DNA of 64,000 nucleotides from Chondrilla cf. caribensis (taxonomy: Eukaryota > Porifera > Demospongiae > Chondrillida > Chondrillidae): NCBI GenBank assembly GCA_964020155.1, contig OZ026570.1:3845904-3909903 (forward strand). Direction: 5' to 3'. The notes below the pieces were generated by a model that saw only the letters and a program-made list of their open reading frames with translations, was not told the origin of the DNA and ran no database searches. Of this stretch, positions 22,284-35,683 are shown piece by piece. The translations under genes were made by a program, and so were the position numbers. How positions within the stretch are numbered: the stretch's first letter is position 1; each line of letters starts with the position of its first letter.

Positions 22284-23057
22284 TTAGTTGTCGTCTTTTG
22301 TTCTTCTCTCTAACGAAAGAGGAGACCACATAACACAACAGAAGGGACTTCAGAATGAAGTGACACTACCTTTGGGCGGAATCGTGGAGGAGGAGTTCTG
22401 ATTTTCCTTTCTTCTTTTGATCTGTTCCTAACAATGCGACTGTGGATGGCACAGCTCACACAATAGTAGAGCTTCATATAAATAGCTGGAGGTCGGTACT
22501 CGTTCTCTGTGGTGGACAAGCAGATAGGATTGGGGTCACGTCCGTCATTGAACACTCTCTGAACATTAAAATGACAACATGGGCTGACTGGGCGTAAAGA
22601 AGGCCATACACACACCAGAAATATAACTACTAATAGATGTCCCACGCACTTGGAGGAATAGCGTAGCACTACTACTGACACAAATACCCCAGGGGGTAGG
22701 GGAGGTGTGTGAGTATCTATGCTATCACCGAACACATACTTTCGTATACAGACGCTTCTTGGAGATCTCTCACAGCTGCTGCATCCACAATGTTGCGTAT
22801 AACAAATTTCTTTATCGCTTTGTCTTTTGGGACACATCTTAAAACATCAGAAACGAATATAACATACCATCCATTGTGTCCTACAGGCGGTGAATGAATG
22901 GGAGGCTTACCTGGCACAGTTGGTACACCTTACGTAGCGAACGTGTCCACGACCATGCTTTGAACGACCACAATTCCTTCGCTTTTGAGTCTATCATAAG
23001 TAAACATGGATATAAAGTATAAGGATTGTCAAATGAATAGTCTTTAATACACACCAT
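22284..23057 (-). CDS. RPS26: 40S ribosomal protein eS26 (RPS26)
   Basis: Minus strand. The first coding exon holds only the start codon (ATG 23057-23055, then GTGTGT donor). Exon 2 (22990-22911) codes [19 protein letters not shown] followed by the CxxC-containing VRCTNCAR. Exon 3 continues [16 protein letters not shown] and [17 protein letters not shown]. The next exon codes [20 protein letters not shown] and [24 protein letters not shown] last small exon ends in a basic tail (ERRTKDDN) with stop at 22284. The four zinc-ligand cysteines (CTNC and CVSC) are all present. eS26 lies at the mRNA exit site of the small subunit. The exact 5' boundary of the fourth exon is uncertain by two codons. 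The 3' end is only 60 bp from the convergent CWC25 stop. Confidence 0.95.
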
Positions 23058-23124
23058 TTTCTCTGATACACGAGGGCCGAAGAAACACGTGGTTGCGCAC
23101 GTGATTATATGGCTACATTGTAAA
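23058..23124. promoter_or_regulatory. 67-bp bidirectional promoter RPS26 / RNASEH2C
   Basis: Only 67 bp separate the RPS26 ATG (-) from the RNASEH2C ATG (+). The segment includes CACGTG-type E-box sequence (around 23085-23102). Confidence 0.5.
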
Positions 23125-23768
23125 ATGGCGGTAAACTTAAAAGTACAAATCTCCAATGATAATAAAAAGTCGGAGCAAATCCATTTTATGCCTTTCACGG
23201 TGGGCGAAGGAGATGACGTGAAGAACATCAAGCTAGAAGGTTTCTTTCTTCCTATCCAGTCGAACAAGGATGGAGGTACTGATTGACTTTCCTTAGGATA
23301 ATCTAGCCATAGACTCTAGAATAACGAGACCATAGATACTTATACTACGTTGGGTAGTATAGAGTATCTATGGTGAGACGCACAGTATTTCGAGTTAAAT
23401 GCTTGTTAGCGACAATACGACTAGGCCTACATTTGTATTATGCGATTGACCCATAGTCTTATATTTTTAGTACTAATTTCATCGTTTCGAGGAAGACCTC
23501 TGAAAGGAAAGGACGTGTCAGTTCCAAATGGATACTGTGGGATTGTTGCTATTGAAAATGAAGCATCTTTACAGTGTGAAGAATCTTTTAGTCACTACAT
23601 TTCATGGAATCTACAAGATCCGCCAACAGAAGACACCCAGTCTCTCAAAGCCATGCAATGGGTGGAGTTAGCTGAGTGTGTAAGTTATTAATGTACATCA
23701 ATGTCATGGTATTCATCCTCATATTTAAATTTTATTTAGCTTCAATGCATGAATTACGTGATGTGTGA
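23125..23768 (+). CDS. RNASEH2C: Ribonuclease H2 subunit C
   Basis: Exons 23125-23275, 23471-about 23677 and about 23741-23768. The protein starts MAVNLKVQIS, then IHFMPFTVGEGDD and a conserved LEGFFLPI strand. After intron 1 comes the family signature FRGRPLKGKDVSVPNGYCG, and then WNLQDPPTED and a C-terminal helix WVELAE. For the last exon, using donor T|GTGTAA gives a short end (SMHELRDV) that resembles the usual C-terminal IHxQV helix; using GTAAGT two bases later gives a different end at about 23829. RNASEH2C forms a triple-barrel dimer with RNASEH2B supporting the catalytic A subunit, which removes ribonucleotides from DNA and degrades RNA:DNA hybrids. Confidence 0.88.
23329..23373. other. 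Hairpin in RNASEH2C intron 1
   Basis: Arms ACCATAGATACTTATACTAC (23329-23348) and its near-perfect reverse complement (23353-23373) with a 4-5 nt loop and a single bulge. No other element feature or target duplication was seen. It could be a small palindromic insertion or an RNA stem-loop. Confidence 0.6.
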
Positions 23769-24423
23769 TATTGCGGTACTGTATGTGTACCGATGTCTAA
23801 CCAGTTCTCCAGTGCAATATCTACAGTAGCAGCGCTGCTAAATGGGGAGTGTACAGTTATCCATGTACTGGTCGATAGCAATCACAGTGTACAGCCACCT
23901 TCCTGGTGGAGTTGATTCACTATCCTTGTCATTTACAGTGGCTTTCTCTATTGTGATATTACATTCTTACAGCTTAGTACAGAAGTGGATCCACTCATTG
24001 GTGAAGGCAGTATCGAACAAGACCATTAGTTGTCTGTTTTTATGTATATCATCAGATTATTATTACTATTATTATTATTATGATTTTATTTATTGTATTA
24101 TCATTATCATTATTATTATTATTACTGCACTATTACAATGTAGGGAGCAAGGTAGGTACATCTTGTAGTATGTGATTCAACCATCACATGACCAACAACC
24201 TCACTCCAAATGACTCAGAGAGAGATGATGCTTTTCTTCAAAAGTAACACACAACACTCATCAAATGACAAATCTTCAGGGATAGCCAGAACCTGTCCAG
24301 CCTCACATGACACCTGTGAAATGATCCATGCACAGCATAACCATACAACCTAAAAAAAACAGACTGTTTACTGTGAATTAGGGACTTCCCGGTTTCATTT
24401 CTATATCCGTCATCCGCTAAAAG
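23769..24423. other. Spacer between RNASEH2C and UBA5
   Basis: Includes an ATT/ATC-rich microsatellite (about 24054-24123). No gene recognised. The last 70 bases upstream of 24424 are probably the UBA5 5' UTR/promoter. Confidence 0.5.
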
Positions 24424-27085
24424 ATGGCGTCCTTGGAAGAACTTCAGAAGAAGATTTTCGAATTGGAAAACGAGATTTGTGCTTTGAGAGATAAGGGGAG
24501 ACAAAGAATTGACAAAATGAGCGATGTTGTGGTCGATTCCAACCCATATAGGTCAGTTGAATATATTTATAACGGATATCTATGAAGAATGTATAATACT
24601 GTCATGCCAAAAATCCACCCATCCGAAATCGTCCGAGGTCAAAATTTCGCTACAATATTGTATCCTATAGGATAGAATTTTGCTGCTAACTCTTAAACCT
24701 AGGACCTTTTTGAGATGCAACTAAAATCATTTTCCTACCACTGAATACCATTGGACTAAATTTTGCTGCTGTTTTTATCTATGGGATAAAATTTGGTGGA
24801 TTAAGTGCAGCGTCTGGACCAGCCATTAATCAATGTATAATTCATCTCAACCCTAATTCCAACAGGTTAGGGCAGGAGTAGAGATAGGGCAGGGGTAGGG
24901 CAGGGGTAGAGATAGGGTAGGGGTAGGGGTTAGGGTTACTTATTATATTAATGTTTCCATTGGACTACTTTCTGGTTAAATGGAAGAGGGCAACATGATA
25001 GCTTATATAATGAGCTTCGCCCATCATTCACATTGAAGGGATCACTGTTGGTGGGCAAAGAAACTCCTGCAAAAATTGAACCAAGATGAGAAATTACACT
25101 GGGCAATTTTTTCATAAAAGTGCAAGGTTGTGTGGATAATCACACTATTTGTGATGGAGTGATTGTATAGATTATACTTAACCATCTATATAAAATATCA
25201 TGTTGAAGTTCGTTTGCATGTGCTTTGTAGAATCAGCATTGAATTGTCTAAAAATGATCATGTTTCTACCTCTTTAGTCGTTTGATGGCACTCAAGCGAA
25301 TGGGAATAGTAGAGAACTATGAGGTGAGGGTGCATGGTCAGAAGGTACCTGTGTATTTGCGATTACGTGCCATATTTGTTCGACAGCAAATTCGCAATTT
25401 TACAGTAGCTGTTGTTGGTGTGGGAGGAGTCGGGAGTGTGGCTGCTGAAATGCTGACAAGATGTGGGATTGGAAAGGTGTGTCAGTGGATGTAGAGGTGT
25501 GGCTGGTGATCAATTGATTTTGTGGCATTATTTGTTCAGTTGATACTGTTTGACTATGACAAAGTGGAGCTAGCAAATATGAATCGTTTATTCTTTCGAC
25601 CCAACCAAAGTGGGATGAGCAAAGTGGAGGCCGCCAAGTACACTCTAGAGTGAGTGAAGTGGATCGCTACTCTTGTAACTGCAATGGGCCATTGTCCTTG
25701 TGTGTAAATTTAGTGGATCATTGTCAATGTGTGTGTACCTGTATGTGTATGTATGTCTGTATATAGGGACATTAATCCTGATGTGCAGTTTGAAATTAAC
25801 AACTACAACATCACCCTGATCGACAACTTTACACATTTTATGGAAATTTTAAAGTATGGCCATAACTACATATGCTGTTCGCTATTTCTTCACTTATCAC
25901 AAATGTATTCTGTTGCAGACATGGTTCTTTGACTGAAGGTCATGTTGATCTGGTCTTAAGCTGTGTTGATAACTTTGAGGCAAGAATGGCTATAAACCGA
26001 GCTTGTAATGAACTTGACCAGACCTGGATTGAAAGTGGTGTTAGTGAGAATGCTGTCTCTGGTCATATTCAAATGGTTAAACCAGGAGAAACTGCTTGTT
26101 TTGCTGTAAGTCTATGGTGACAGGCTCCTGGGTACATGGTGAATGAGGTGTGCTATCATTGTAAGACATATGGGAACCCAGGATTCCCTCACAACATATT
26201 GATTTAATGTAGGGACCATACTGACCCTCACAATGTCCACAATCCATCCTCCATGTTTCCCTTCTTGTACGTTGTCTGATCATCCCTCAATGCAATGTTG
26301 TCACTAGAGGCTCCTTCCACACCTGGTAGTGCGCACCTCCCTTGGTGGTTGCGGAGGGGATCGACGAGAAGACTCTGAAGCGAGAAGGTGTGTGTGCAGC
26401 CTCCCTACCCACCACAATGGGTATTGTTGCCGGGCTCTTAGTCCAGGCTACCCTGAAGTGAGCTGCACTTGGTTACTTGCTGTTTGGTGTGATGGAGTAA
26501 CTGTGTGTTCTGTGCCTCAGGCATCTCTTGAAGTTTGGTAGTGTATCCCAGTACATTGGATATAGTGCGTTGACGGACTACTTTCCTGTGATGGAGATGA
26601 AGCCCAATCCGACCTGTAGTGACAGGTTCTGCTGTGAAAGGCAAAAGGAGTGGAGGGAAAAGAAGAAAGCAAAGTGTGAGGTTACTCCACCTTCTCCTCC
26701 TGAGGAAGTTGTCCATGAAGACAATCAGTGGGGTATGTTGATGTCCATTGTCCAACTGGTCCGGCTGTGTGTGTACATCCAGTACATCCAGTCTGTGTAC
26801 ATCATGTGTTGCCTACACTGTGTTTCTACACATTTGCAGGCATTTCACTGGTGGACGAATCCAAATCAGAGGAGACACATTCCGACCCTTCACTACCCAG
26901 TGGTCTGAAGTACGCTTATGACCTACCAGGTGGTGATGACAATCCATCCAGAAACACTGATGACCAGGTATGACCCAACCCATGTGCTGTACTACTGTGC
27001 ATACCTCTAGAAGCCTCATTTGTTGTAGGTAACAGATACTTCAGAGACAGTGGAAGATTTAATGCAGCAACTCAAGAATCTATAA
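24424..27085 (+). CDS. UBA5: UFM1-activating enzyme (E1), UBA5
   Basis: At least ten exons. Exon 1 starts [18 protein letters not shown] and ends DSNPY. After a roughly 0.7-kb intron come [16 protein letters not shown] and the adenylation fold with nucleotide loop [19 protein letters not shown] (about 25405-25475). Then follow [39 protein letters not shown], and the catalytic segment [17 protein letters not shown] with the active-site cysteine (about 26380-26425). Zinc ligands are present as CFACAPP (across a splice) and CSDRFC. The C-terminus carries the acidic UFM1/UFC1-binding tail ending [13 protein letters not shown], stop 27083-27085. UBA5 adenylates UFM1 and passes it to UFC1 in the UFMylation pathway at the ER. 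All key motifs are intact. Confidence 0.96.
24865..24938 (+). repeat. Degenerate telomere-like tract in UBA5 intron 1
   Basis: GGTTAGGGCAGGAGTAGAGA-type degenerate repeats ending in GGGGTTAGGGTTAC. It is oriented like the terminal telomere and lies about 38 kb inside it. Confidence 0.6.
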
Positions 27086-27201
27086 CTATAATTGAACTAA
27101 TAATATTCATTTAATTCAAAAAATTGATAATAATTACTGGTTCAGACATTGATACAAATAATAAGATTGTATTGCCATGTTAAACGACAAGTACCGCCTG
27201 T

Positions 27202-27435
27202 TCACGACTCCAATAGTTCGGGTGGAGTGGGGCTTTTCGGATGTTTACTCTCGAAGTGCTGTCTAAAGGTCTTTATATCTGGTGTCTGAGTACGACAAAC
27301 TGGACAAGTGTAGATAAGAGCCTTTTGGGCGGCTTTTTGTTGATATTTCATGTCATGTCCTTGAGACTTCTTCAATTTAGCCAACTTCTGTTCGTTCTTC
27401 TGCCTGGATTGAGCCTTCTGTTGTCCTCTCGTCAT
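27202..27435 (-). CDS. ZNF706: Zinc finger protein 706 homologue
   Basis: Single exon, ATG at 27435, 77 residues. It begins MTRGQQKAQSRQKNEQKLA, the SERF-like basic N-terminus typical of this small family. A C2H2 finger follows (YTCPVCRTQTPDIKTFRQHF then ESKH) and a Pro-rich tail (SPTPPELLES). Human ZNF706 is 76 residues with the same order. It is nuclear and implicated in repressing pluripotency genes in vertebrates; that role is not testable here. Confidence 0.95.
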   Translation of the reverse strand: MTRGQQKAQSRQKNEQKLAKLKKSQGHDMKYQQKAAQKALIYTCPVCRTQTPDIKTFRQHFESKHPKSPTPPELLES

Positions 27436-27469
27436 CTTCGGGACGGGTGGATTGTGCAATAGAAAAAAA
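27436..27469. promoter_or_regulatory. 34-bp spacer between ZNF706 and SMIM15 start codons
   Basis: The divergent start codons (27435 on -, 27470 on +) are separated by only 34 bp, so the two 5' UTRs must be tiny, spliced, or overlap. Core promoter signals must lie within the neighbouring transcribed regions. Confidence 0.5.
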
Positions 27470-27812
27470 ATGTCTGGCAGCGAAACCAAGGAGAAACTCA
27501 AGGAATACATTCCAGAGATTGTCGTGGAATGGTTGGACTATTATGCTATGTGGGCTGCTGAAAACCCGAAGGACTTTCTTATTTCGGGTACAATGTCATA
27601 GATTCTGCTTATCATTTGCAATGATCACTGTGTGTAGTTGTTCCCATGTAGTTTTCGCCATTTTACTGCCATTTTTCATGATCAGTGGTTGCCTGGCCTA
27701 CTTAATGATCAAGGATATCGATAAAAAAAGACATTTGGAGGAGAAGAAAGCAAAAAGAGCAGAAAAAGTCAAACAAAAGACGAAGAATCCCAAGCGGAAC
27801 AAACAAGACTAA
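27470..27812 (+). CDS. SMIM15: Small integral membrane protein 15-like
   Basis: Two exons, 27470-27587 and 27652-27812 (phase 1). The roughly 92-residue product has an amphipathic segment (YIPEIVVEWLDYYAMWAAEN), one transmembrane helix (VFAILLPFFMISGCLAYLMI) and a long basic Lys-rich cytoplasmic tail. This order, with WAAxxPxxFL before the helix, matches the SMIM15 family. The N-terminus is longer than in vertebrates. Molecular function is unknown. Confidence 0.85.
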
Positions 27813-27906
27813 TAGCTATTCATTATGTATTATATTGTCAGCTATATACGTATATTATATTATAGTAGGAGTCCGACATTCTATTGCGCAATTCATAGCA
27901 GTGACC

Positions 27907-29874
27907 ATGAAGGAACTTCGGTTTTACTACGACATTGTCTGTCCGTTCGCTTACATCGCTAGCACACGTATCGAGTCTTTGTCGGCCAGGACCAACTCCA
28001 AGTTGATATGGAAGCCGGTTCTTCTTGGTGAGTGCAATCAGATCACTTTTCATTGATCCCTTCAAATCTGTGTTAATGATTTCAACAAGATAAGTAGATC
28101 TCTACCATCCAAACATCTCATTATATCTTTATCATCCAACTATCTCACTGTATCCTTGAAGGAGGTATCTATAAGGAGACAGCTGCCCCACAAGGTGGTG
28201 GTGGGTCTGCTACTGATGTCATGTCTCAACCCAAGCAGCTCATTCTGTCACAAGGTAGAACCCAACTCATACACAATACATGCAAATCTATCTGTGTATT
28301 GATTTATTTGTGACGATAACACATTTTGTAGATTTTGTGCGGTTGAAGAACAGATTCAATGTGGAAACCGACTCGAGCTTGATGGGGCTCCCAAATCAAA
28401 AGACCTTGCAAGCAATGCGTCTGCTGTCAGCTACTCCCAATCCTGTTCTTTGTGCTAGATTGACCCATGCTCTGTATAAGGTGTGCCTGGGTGTAGTTTT
28501 CTGTTGTTGGTATACAGGGTTGAAAATATGTGTGACTTCCAAATCAGTGGAGTTATGATACTGTAGGCTTACTGGATGGAAGGGGCTGATGTTGAGAGTG
28601 TGCAAGTTCTTCAAAAAATTGTTGATGAAGTTGAGTGGTCAGTAAATGTCAGCACAGTACTCACTTCTGAAGATGTCAAGGCAGCTTTACGTGCAAACAC
28701 ACAAGAAGCTGTTTCCAAAGGCGCCTTTGGAGTTCCAAGGTACATCTGATGTGAAGTGTTGTGTACCAGTGTGTGTGTGCATATACCAATGTTTGTGTAC
28801 CAGTGTGTCTATACCAGTGTGTCTATAACAGTGTGTGTGTAGCAGTGTTTGTGCATATACCTGTGTGTGAAGTTGTATGTTTGTTTATGATTCATTATGA
28901 GTTCATATCCAGTATCTTAGCTCACGACAAATTGTTCTTTGGAGTTGACCGGATGTTTTTGGCTGAGCGTCACCTAGGCAACAAAGATGCCCACCCACCT
29001 CGTCTGGCAATAACTCCAGGTTTGAGCAGACGCTTGAAGTTCTACTTTGACTACAGCTCTCCTTACAGTTATCTGGGAGCTCTGAGATTAGACCAGATTC
29101 GTCACCTATACCCTGCCGTTGAAGTTCAATACATACCCATTCTGTTGGGAGTTGTTCTCCAATCTATGGGCACTCCAGTAAGCTTATATATGTGCACTCC
29201 TGTACAACATATTAGCTGTAGTCTAATTCATTGTTGTAGGGACCACCTGCTTTAAGGTGGCCAGAAGCTAAGAGGCAATACTACATGAGAGACCTGTACG
29301 ATTGGGCTGAGTATTATGGAGAGAAGTTTACGTGGTACAGTGCATTTCCTTTGAACTCACTACTTCCCTCACGAGTAACTATAGCAACTGGCATGAATTC
29401 CAAGCTAATCAAAGCTTTGTGTACGTTGCCTTCAAGGAATATAGTCCATGTTCTTACTCAGTATAGTAGTGTGTTTAATAATTATTATGTGCTTGTTGCA
29501 GTTTGTGCCGTATGGAGAGACAACAAGAACATAAGCGAAGAATCAGTCATGTTTGAAATACTGCAGGAAATTGGTCTGGATGGAGAAGGATTGATACGTA
29601 CAGCTAAGAACAACACTGAAGTGAAGGAAGTCTTGAGGTCCAACACAGAGAGGTATTGGTGTCATGAACCAGTTCCCAATGTGTACTACCCACAGTACAG
29701 TAACTGTACGCATGTTTACTTCAATTCTATAGTGCTATTAAATCTGGATTGTGTGGTGTCCCAACGTTCCAGGTTGATGATGGTCCATTGATTTGGGGTC
29801 AGGACAGGCTTAATGTGGTGGAAGACATGTTGTGTGGATGGACTGACATTCCCCACAAACAGAGCAAATTGTAA
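27907..29874 (+). CDS. Protein with two DsbA/HCCA-isomerase (GST-kappa-like) domains
   Basis: Multi-exon gene, ATG 27907, stop 29872-29874, only 95 bp downstream of SMIM15 on the same strand. The first half begins MKELRFYYDIVCPFAYIAST, keeps SKGAFGVP near its end, and fits the thioredoxin-like DsbA fold of 2-hydroxychromene-2-carboxylate isomerases and kappa GSTs. The second half repeats the plan: LKFYFDYSSPYSYLGALR, an Arg/Trp segment (PPALRWPEAKRQYY), MFEILQEIGLDGEGL, and the cis-proline motif CGVPTFQVDDGPLIWGQDRL. The first domain keeps a Cys (VCPF) at the nucleophile position; the second has SSPY as in HCCA isomerases. Glutathione-dependent isomerase or transferase activity is inferred. 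The tandem duplication within one polypeptide is unusual. Confidence 0.85.
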
Positions 29875-30000
29875 TATTGTTAATAGACTGTAATAGATGT
29901 AATATATGTTAGAGTTAGATATTTTAATGTCAATTATACACTACACTGTCTGTGAATGCAATTATGACAATGATTACTCCAAAAAATAAAAACTGGAATT

Positions 30001-30015
30001 GCCCCCCCCCCCCCC
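30001..30015 (+). repeat. Poly-C run
   Basis: A run of about 15 C in the convergent 3' spacer between the DsbA-like gene and DCTD. It is prone to sequencing-length error. Confidence 0.8.
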
Positions 30016-30063
30016 ACACACAGGAGTGGCCGTTCATCAATACTGTAGTTTTCTCAACTGAAT

Positions 30064-30723
30064 CTACTTGTCCATCAGTTCAATGGAGCCAAAATCGATT
30101 ACAATCTTCCTCTGTTTGGGTATGTGTTGCCTGTAAATGATGCCAGCCAAGTCCAGCAATGTTCTTGAAGCTATCATTTCCGGTTTGGTGTGGTATTTGT
30201 CAGAGAAGTAGACCACTTGCTTTATTCCCGACTGTATAATCAACTTTGCACACTCATTACATGGGAACAGTGCCACATACAGGATGCATCCTTTAACATC
30301 TGCTGAGTTCTTGTTCAATATAGCATTCATCTCTGCATGGCAAACTGGAAGGATAACACGTTCGTTAATACTCTGTTAGGATGTGTGCAGGAACTTGGAA
30401 CACATAAAGGCACCAAACATACGTGTCTACATTAGTATTAGCATCATGATATGGTGCATGACCGACACACACTACGCATGTCCATCCCCACCGTACGGAT
30501 ACTTGGTATCTAGTTTGTTGCTGGCTTCTCTGCGCCAAGGTAGTTCGTCATCACTGCAGCCATTTGGCATTCCATTGTAGCCTATTCCAACGATTTTATT
30601 TTCTGAACTAACGATACAAGCACCGACTTGAGAGCTAGGGTCTTTGCTCCTTTGAGCAGACAGAAAGGCCACGGCCATGAAGTAATCCTCCCATGCTAAA
30701 TAGTCGAGCCGTTTACCGCTCAT
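30064..30723 (-). CDS. DCTD: Deoxycytidylate (dCMP) deaminase
   Basis: Two exons: 30723-30492 and 30344-30064, joined in phase 1 to give [17 protein letters not shown]. It starts [20 protein letters not shown] and continues [14 protein letters not shown] and [18 protein letters not shown]. The zinc site is complete: H and E of CHAEMNAI, and the two cysteines of [15 protein letters not shown]. It ends [11 protein letters not shown]. The enzyme converts dCMP to dUMP for thymidylate synthesis. Length (170 residues) and motifs match metazoan DCTD. The reading frame is open further upstream to 30873, but that part lies in the divergent erlin gene and does not resemble the family. Confidence 0.96.
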
Positions 30724-30752
30724 CTCCCGCCAAACTCCATCAATCAAGTAAA
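30724..30752. promoter_or_regulatory. 29-bp spacer between DCTD and erlin start codons
   Basis: The start codons of DCTD (-, 30723) and erlin (+, 30753) are 29 bp apart. Transcription start sites for at least one gene must lie inside the other gene, so sense-antisense 5' overlap is likely. Confidence 0.55.
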
Positions 30753-33663
<2,911 letters not shown>

Positions 33664-34572
33664 AAGTAGAGGGTTGTATAGCTATGAACACAATACTCAT
33701 GTGATTTGAGAATTTTAGTTAGCATTTTGGGAATAATAATTATTATGTAGGTTGACAATATTAATTATTTTGCTTACATTGTAAGAGTAGTTCATTATAG
33801 TTTGTTTGTACAGCTATTGGGCAGTTATGGATGTATTGAAGTAGACATGTGGAAACAGATAATATCATAAGCTACATCAATTTCTGTACATTACAATTCT
33901 ATGGAGTGAAGGTGACTGACATACTTTCATTTGAAACCTTTTGGCTTTGTAAAACGTCAAATTCAACTACATTTGTGGGACAATCAGCAGCCTTAACATC
34001 AATACAGGACCCACCCCTTTTACACATTCACAGGAAATACCCATTCCCTCTGTTCTAATCGACTGTCACTTAGGTTAAGTTGGGTATACTTATTTAGGCC
34101 ATAGATACTCGTTATTGACAATTAAAATAAACGCATAATTACATAATAAATATTAGTTAAAATGGTAGTACGTGGGTGTAGCAATAGCTTTCACTCTTTC
34201 CAACCTTACGTTGATTTGTTATAATTCATAACTTGTTCAAGTATCAAAATACTGTATTATAATGATCACATTAATGAAATGGAGAAATTGTTGGATTTGT
34301 AATTAATAATTATTTAATATCAATTTCAATTTAATATTAATAATTTGTAATTAATAAAAAAGTCACCCACTCAGGGTCAAAGACACCTATATATGTAGAG
34401 CTTTACAGGGACTTTCCACAGAGACTGTGTACTTGCGTCATTCCACGAATGCAGAAGACACTATTCTAGCTGGGAGGTCAGCCGCGAGTCCCAAAGCTCC
34501 CCCCTACGGTTCTTTGTAGAGAGTATTGCGACTGACCACCAGGAAGTGAGCTATTTTTTTCAGAGAAAAAAA

Positions 34573-34645
34573 CCGTCCTATTGAGGATTCGAACCCGCGA
34601 CCTGGAGCCTAGAGTCGTGTCACCTGACCACCCCGCCACCGTGAC
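34573..34645 (-). mobile_element. tRNA-like SINE head, copy A
   Basis: On the minus strand an A-box-like GTGGCGGGGTGG and a perfect B box GGGTTCGAATCC are separated by 40 bases, with a poly-T/pol III-terminator-like run after. The acceptor stem does not pair, so this is a tRNA-derived SINE or tRNA pseudogene rather than a working tRNA gene. Confidence 0.6.
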
Positions 34646-34700
34646 CTATCTATTTTATTATTATTATCTGCGCTATTTAAAGTTGCCCTCAATGTTCAAT

Positions 34701-35683
34701 TTTTCTTGTTGGAAAAGACCCAACTCTTCTCAATACTTCCCTCCAAACATGCCTCGACCTTGCAGATTCTTGGATGATCTCAAATGGACTCTCTCTAAAC
34801 CCAGCCAAGACCAAATGCATGTTGATACGTTCTCCTCGTTCATCTTATCACTCACTCTCCTTAAACCTTCATGGTCACGAAATTGAGCAAGTCTTTAAGT
34901 ACAAGTTCCTTGGAGTTATTGTAAATGACACACTAACTTGGACTGATCATACAACCTATTTAATCACTAAAATCTCTTGCAAAATTAATCTACTTCGTAG
35001 GATTTCTTGGTTCCTTCCCCCCTCTTCCTTGATCTTATATTTAAAAGCTTATGTTCTGCCTTGTCTTGATTATTGTTGTTCTGTTTGGCATAGTTGCTCT
35101 AAAAAAGACAGCCAACGTCTCCAGAGGCTTTTTAACTATGGATGTAGATTAGCACTAAACAAAGATCGCCGGTACTCTGCATCTGCTCTACATGCTGATC
35201 TGGGACTTACCACACTAGAAAAGCGAAGAAAGCTACATCTTGCCCAGATGGTATTCAAGTGTCTATCAGGACTAGCACCTCCCTATTTGGCATCTCTTTT
35301 CCACTCTCCCACACACCACCATAACACTCGGACACGCTCTCTAATCAACCTTCCTCAAACAAAGACTTCATCTGGACAGAAGGCATTTAGTTTTGCTGGC
35401 GCGAGTATATGGAGAACACTACCATCATCAGCTAGGGAAGCACAATCACTCCATCATTTCTCCAATATTGCTAGAAATGTTATGTAAAATCATCTAGAAA
35501 TATTCTTGTTGCATGTTAATTCTCATTGTACATTATCATTCTTTCAATCATCATCAATCTTTTATACTGTAGTCTTTTATTTTATGTATTGTGATTAATC
35601 TGGGTGCCTAGAATAGTAGCCTCTGGCTAAAGGCCTCCCCAGGATAAATAAGCTTTCCTATCCTATCCTATCCTATCCTAATT
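34701..35683 (+). mobile_element. 5'-truncated LINE (non-LTR retrotransposon) fragment
   Basis: About 980 bp coding the C-terminal part of a reverse-transcriptase polyprotein: SNGLSLNPAKTKCML, FKYKFLGVIVNDTLTWTDH, LRRISWFLPPSSLILYLKAY, VLPCLDYCCSVWHSC, LQRLFNYGCRLAL and WRTLPSSAREAQSLHHF, stop at 35485-35487. These are typical of the thumb/post-RT region of metazoan LINEs. It ends in a (TATCC)n tail and is flanked by AATT (34698-34701 and 35680-35683). Copies B and C of the surrounding duplication carry the uninterrupted site GTTCAATTCGGAG, so both ends are exact. The upstream RT catalytic domain is missing (truncated), so the fragment cannot move by itself. Confidence 0.9.

Noticed and set aside
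34573..34645. A functional tRNA gene on the minus strand (also at 39039 and 45527)
   Set aside because: A and B boxes are good, but the acceptor stem does not pair and all three copies travel with a segmental duplication; tRNA-derived SINE is the better reading.
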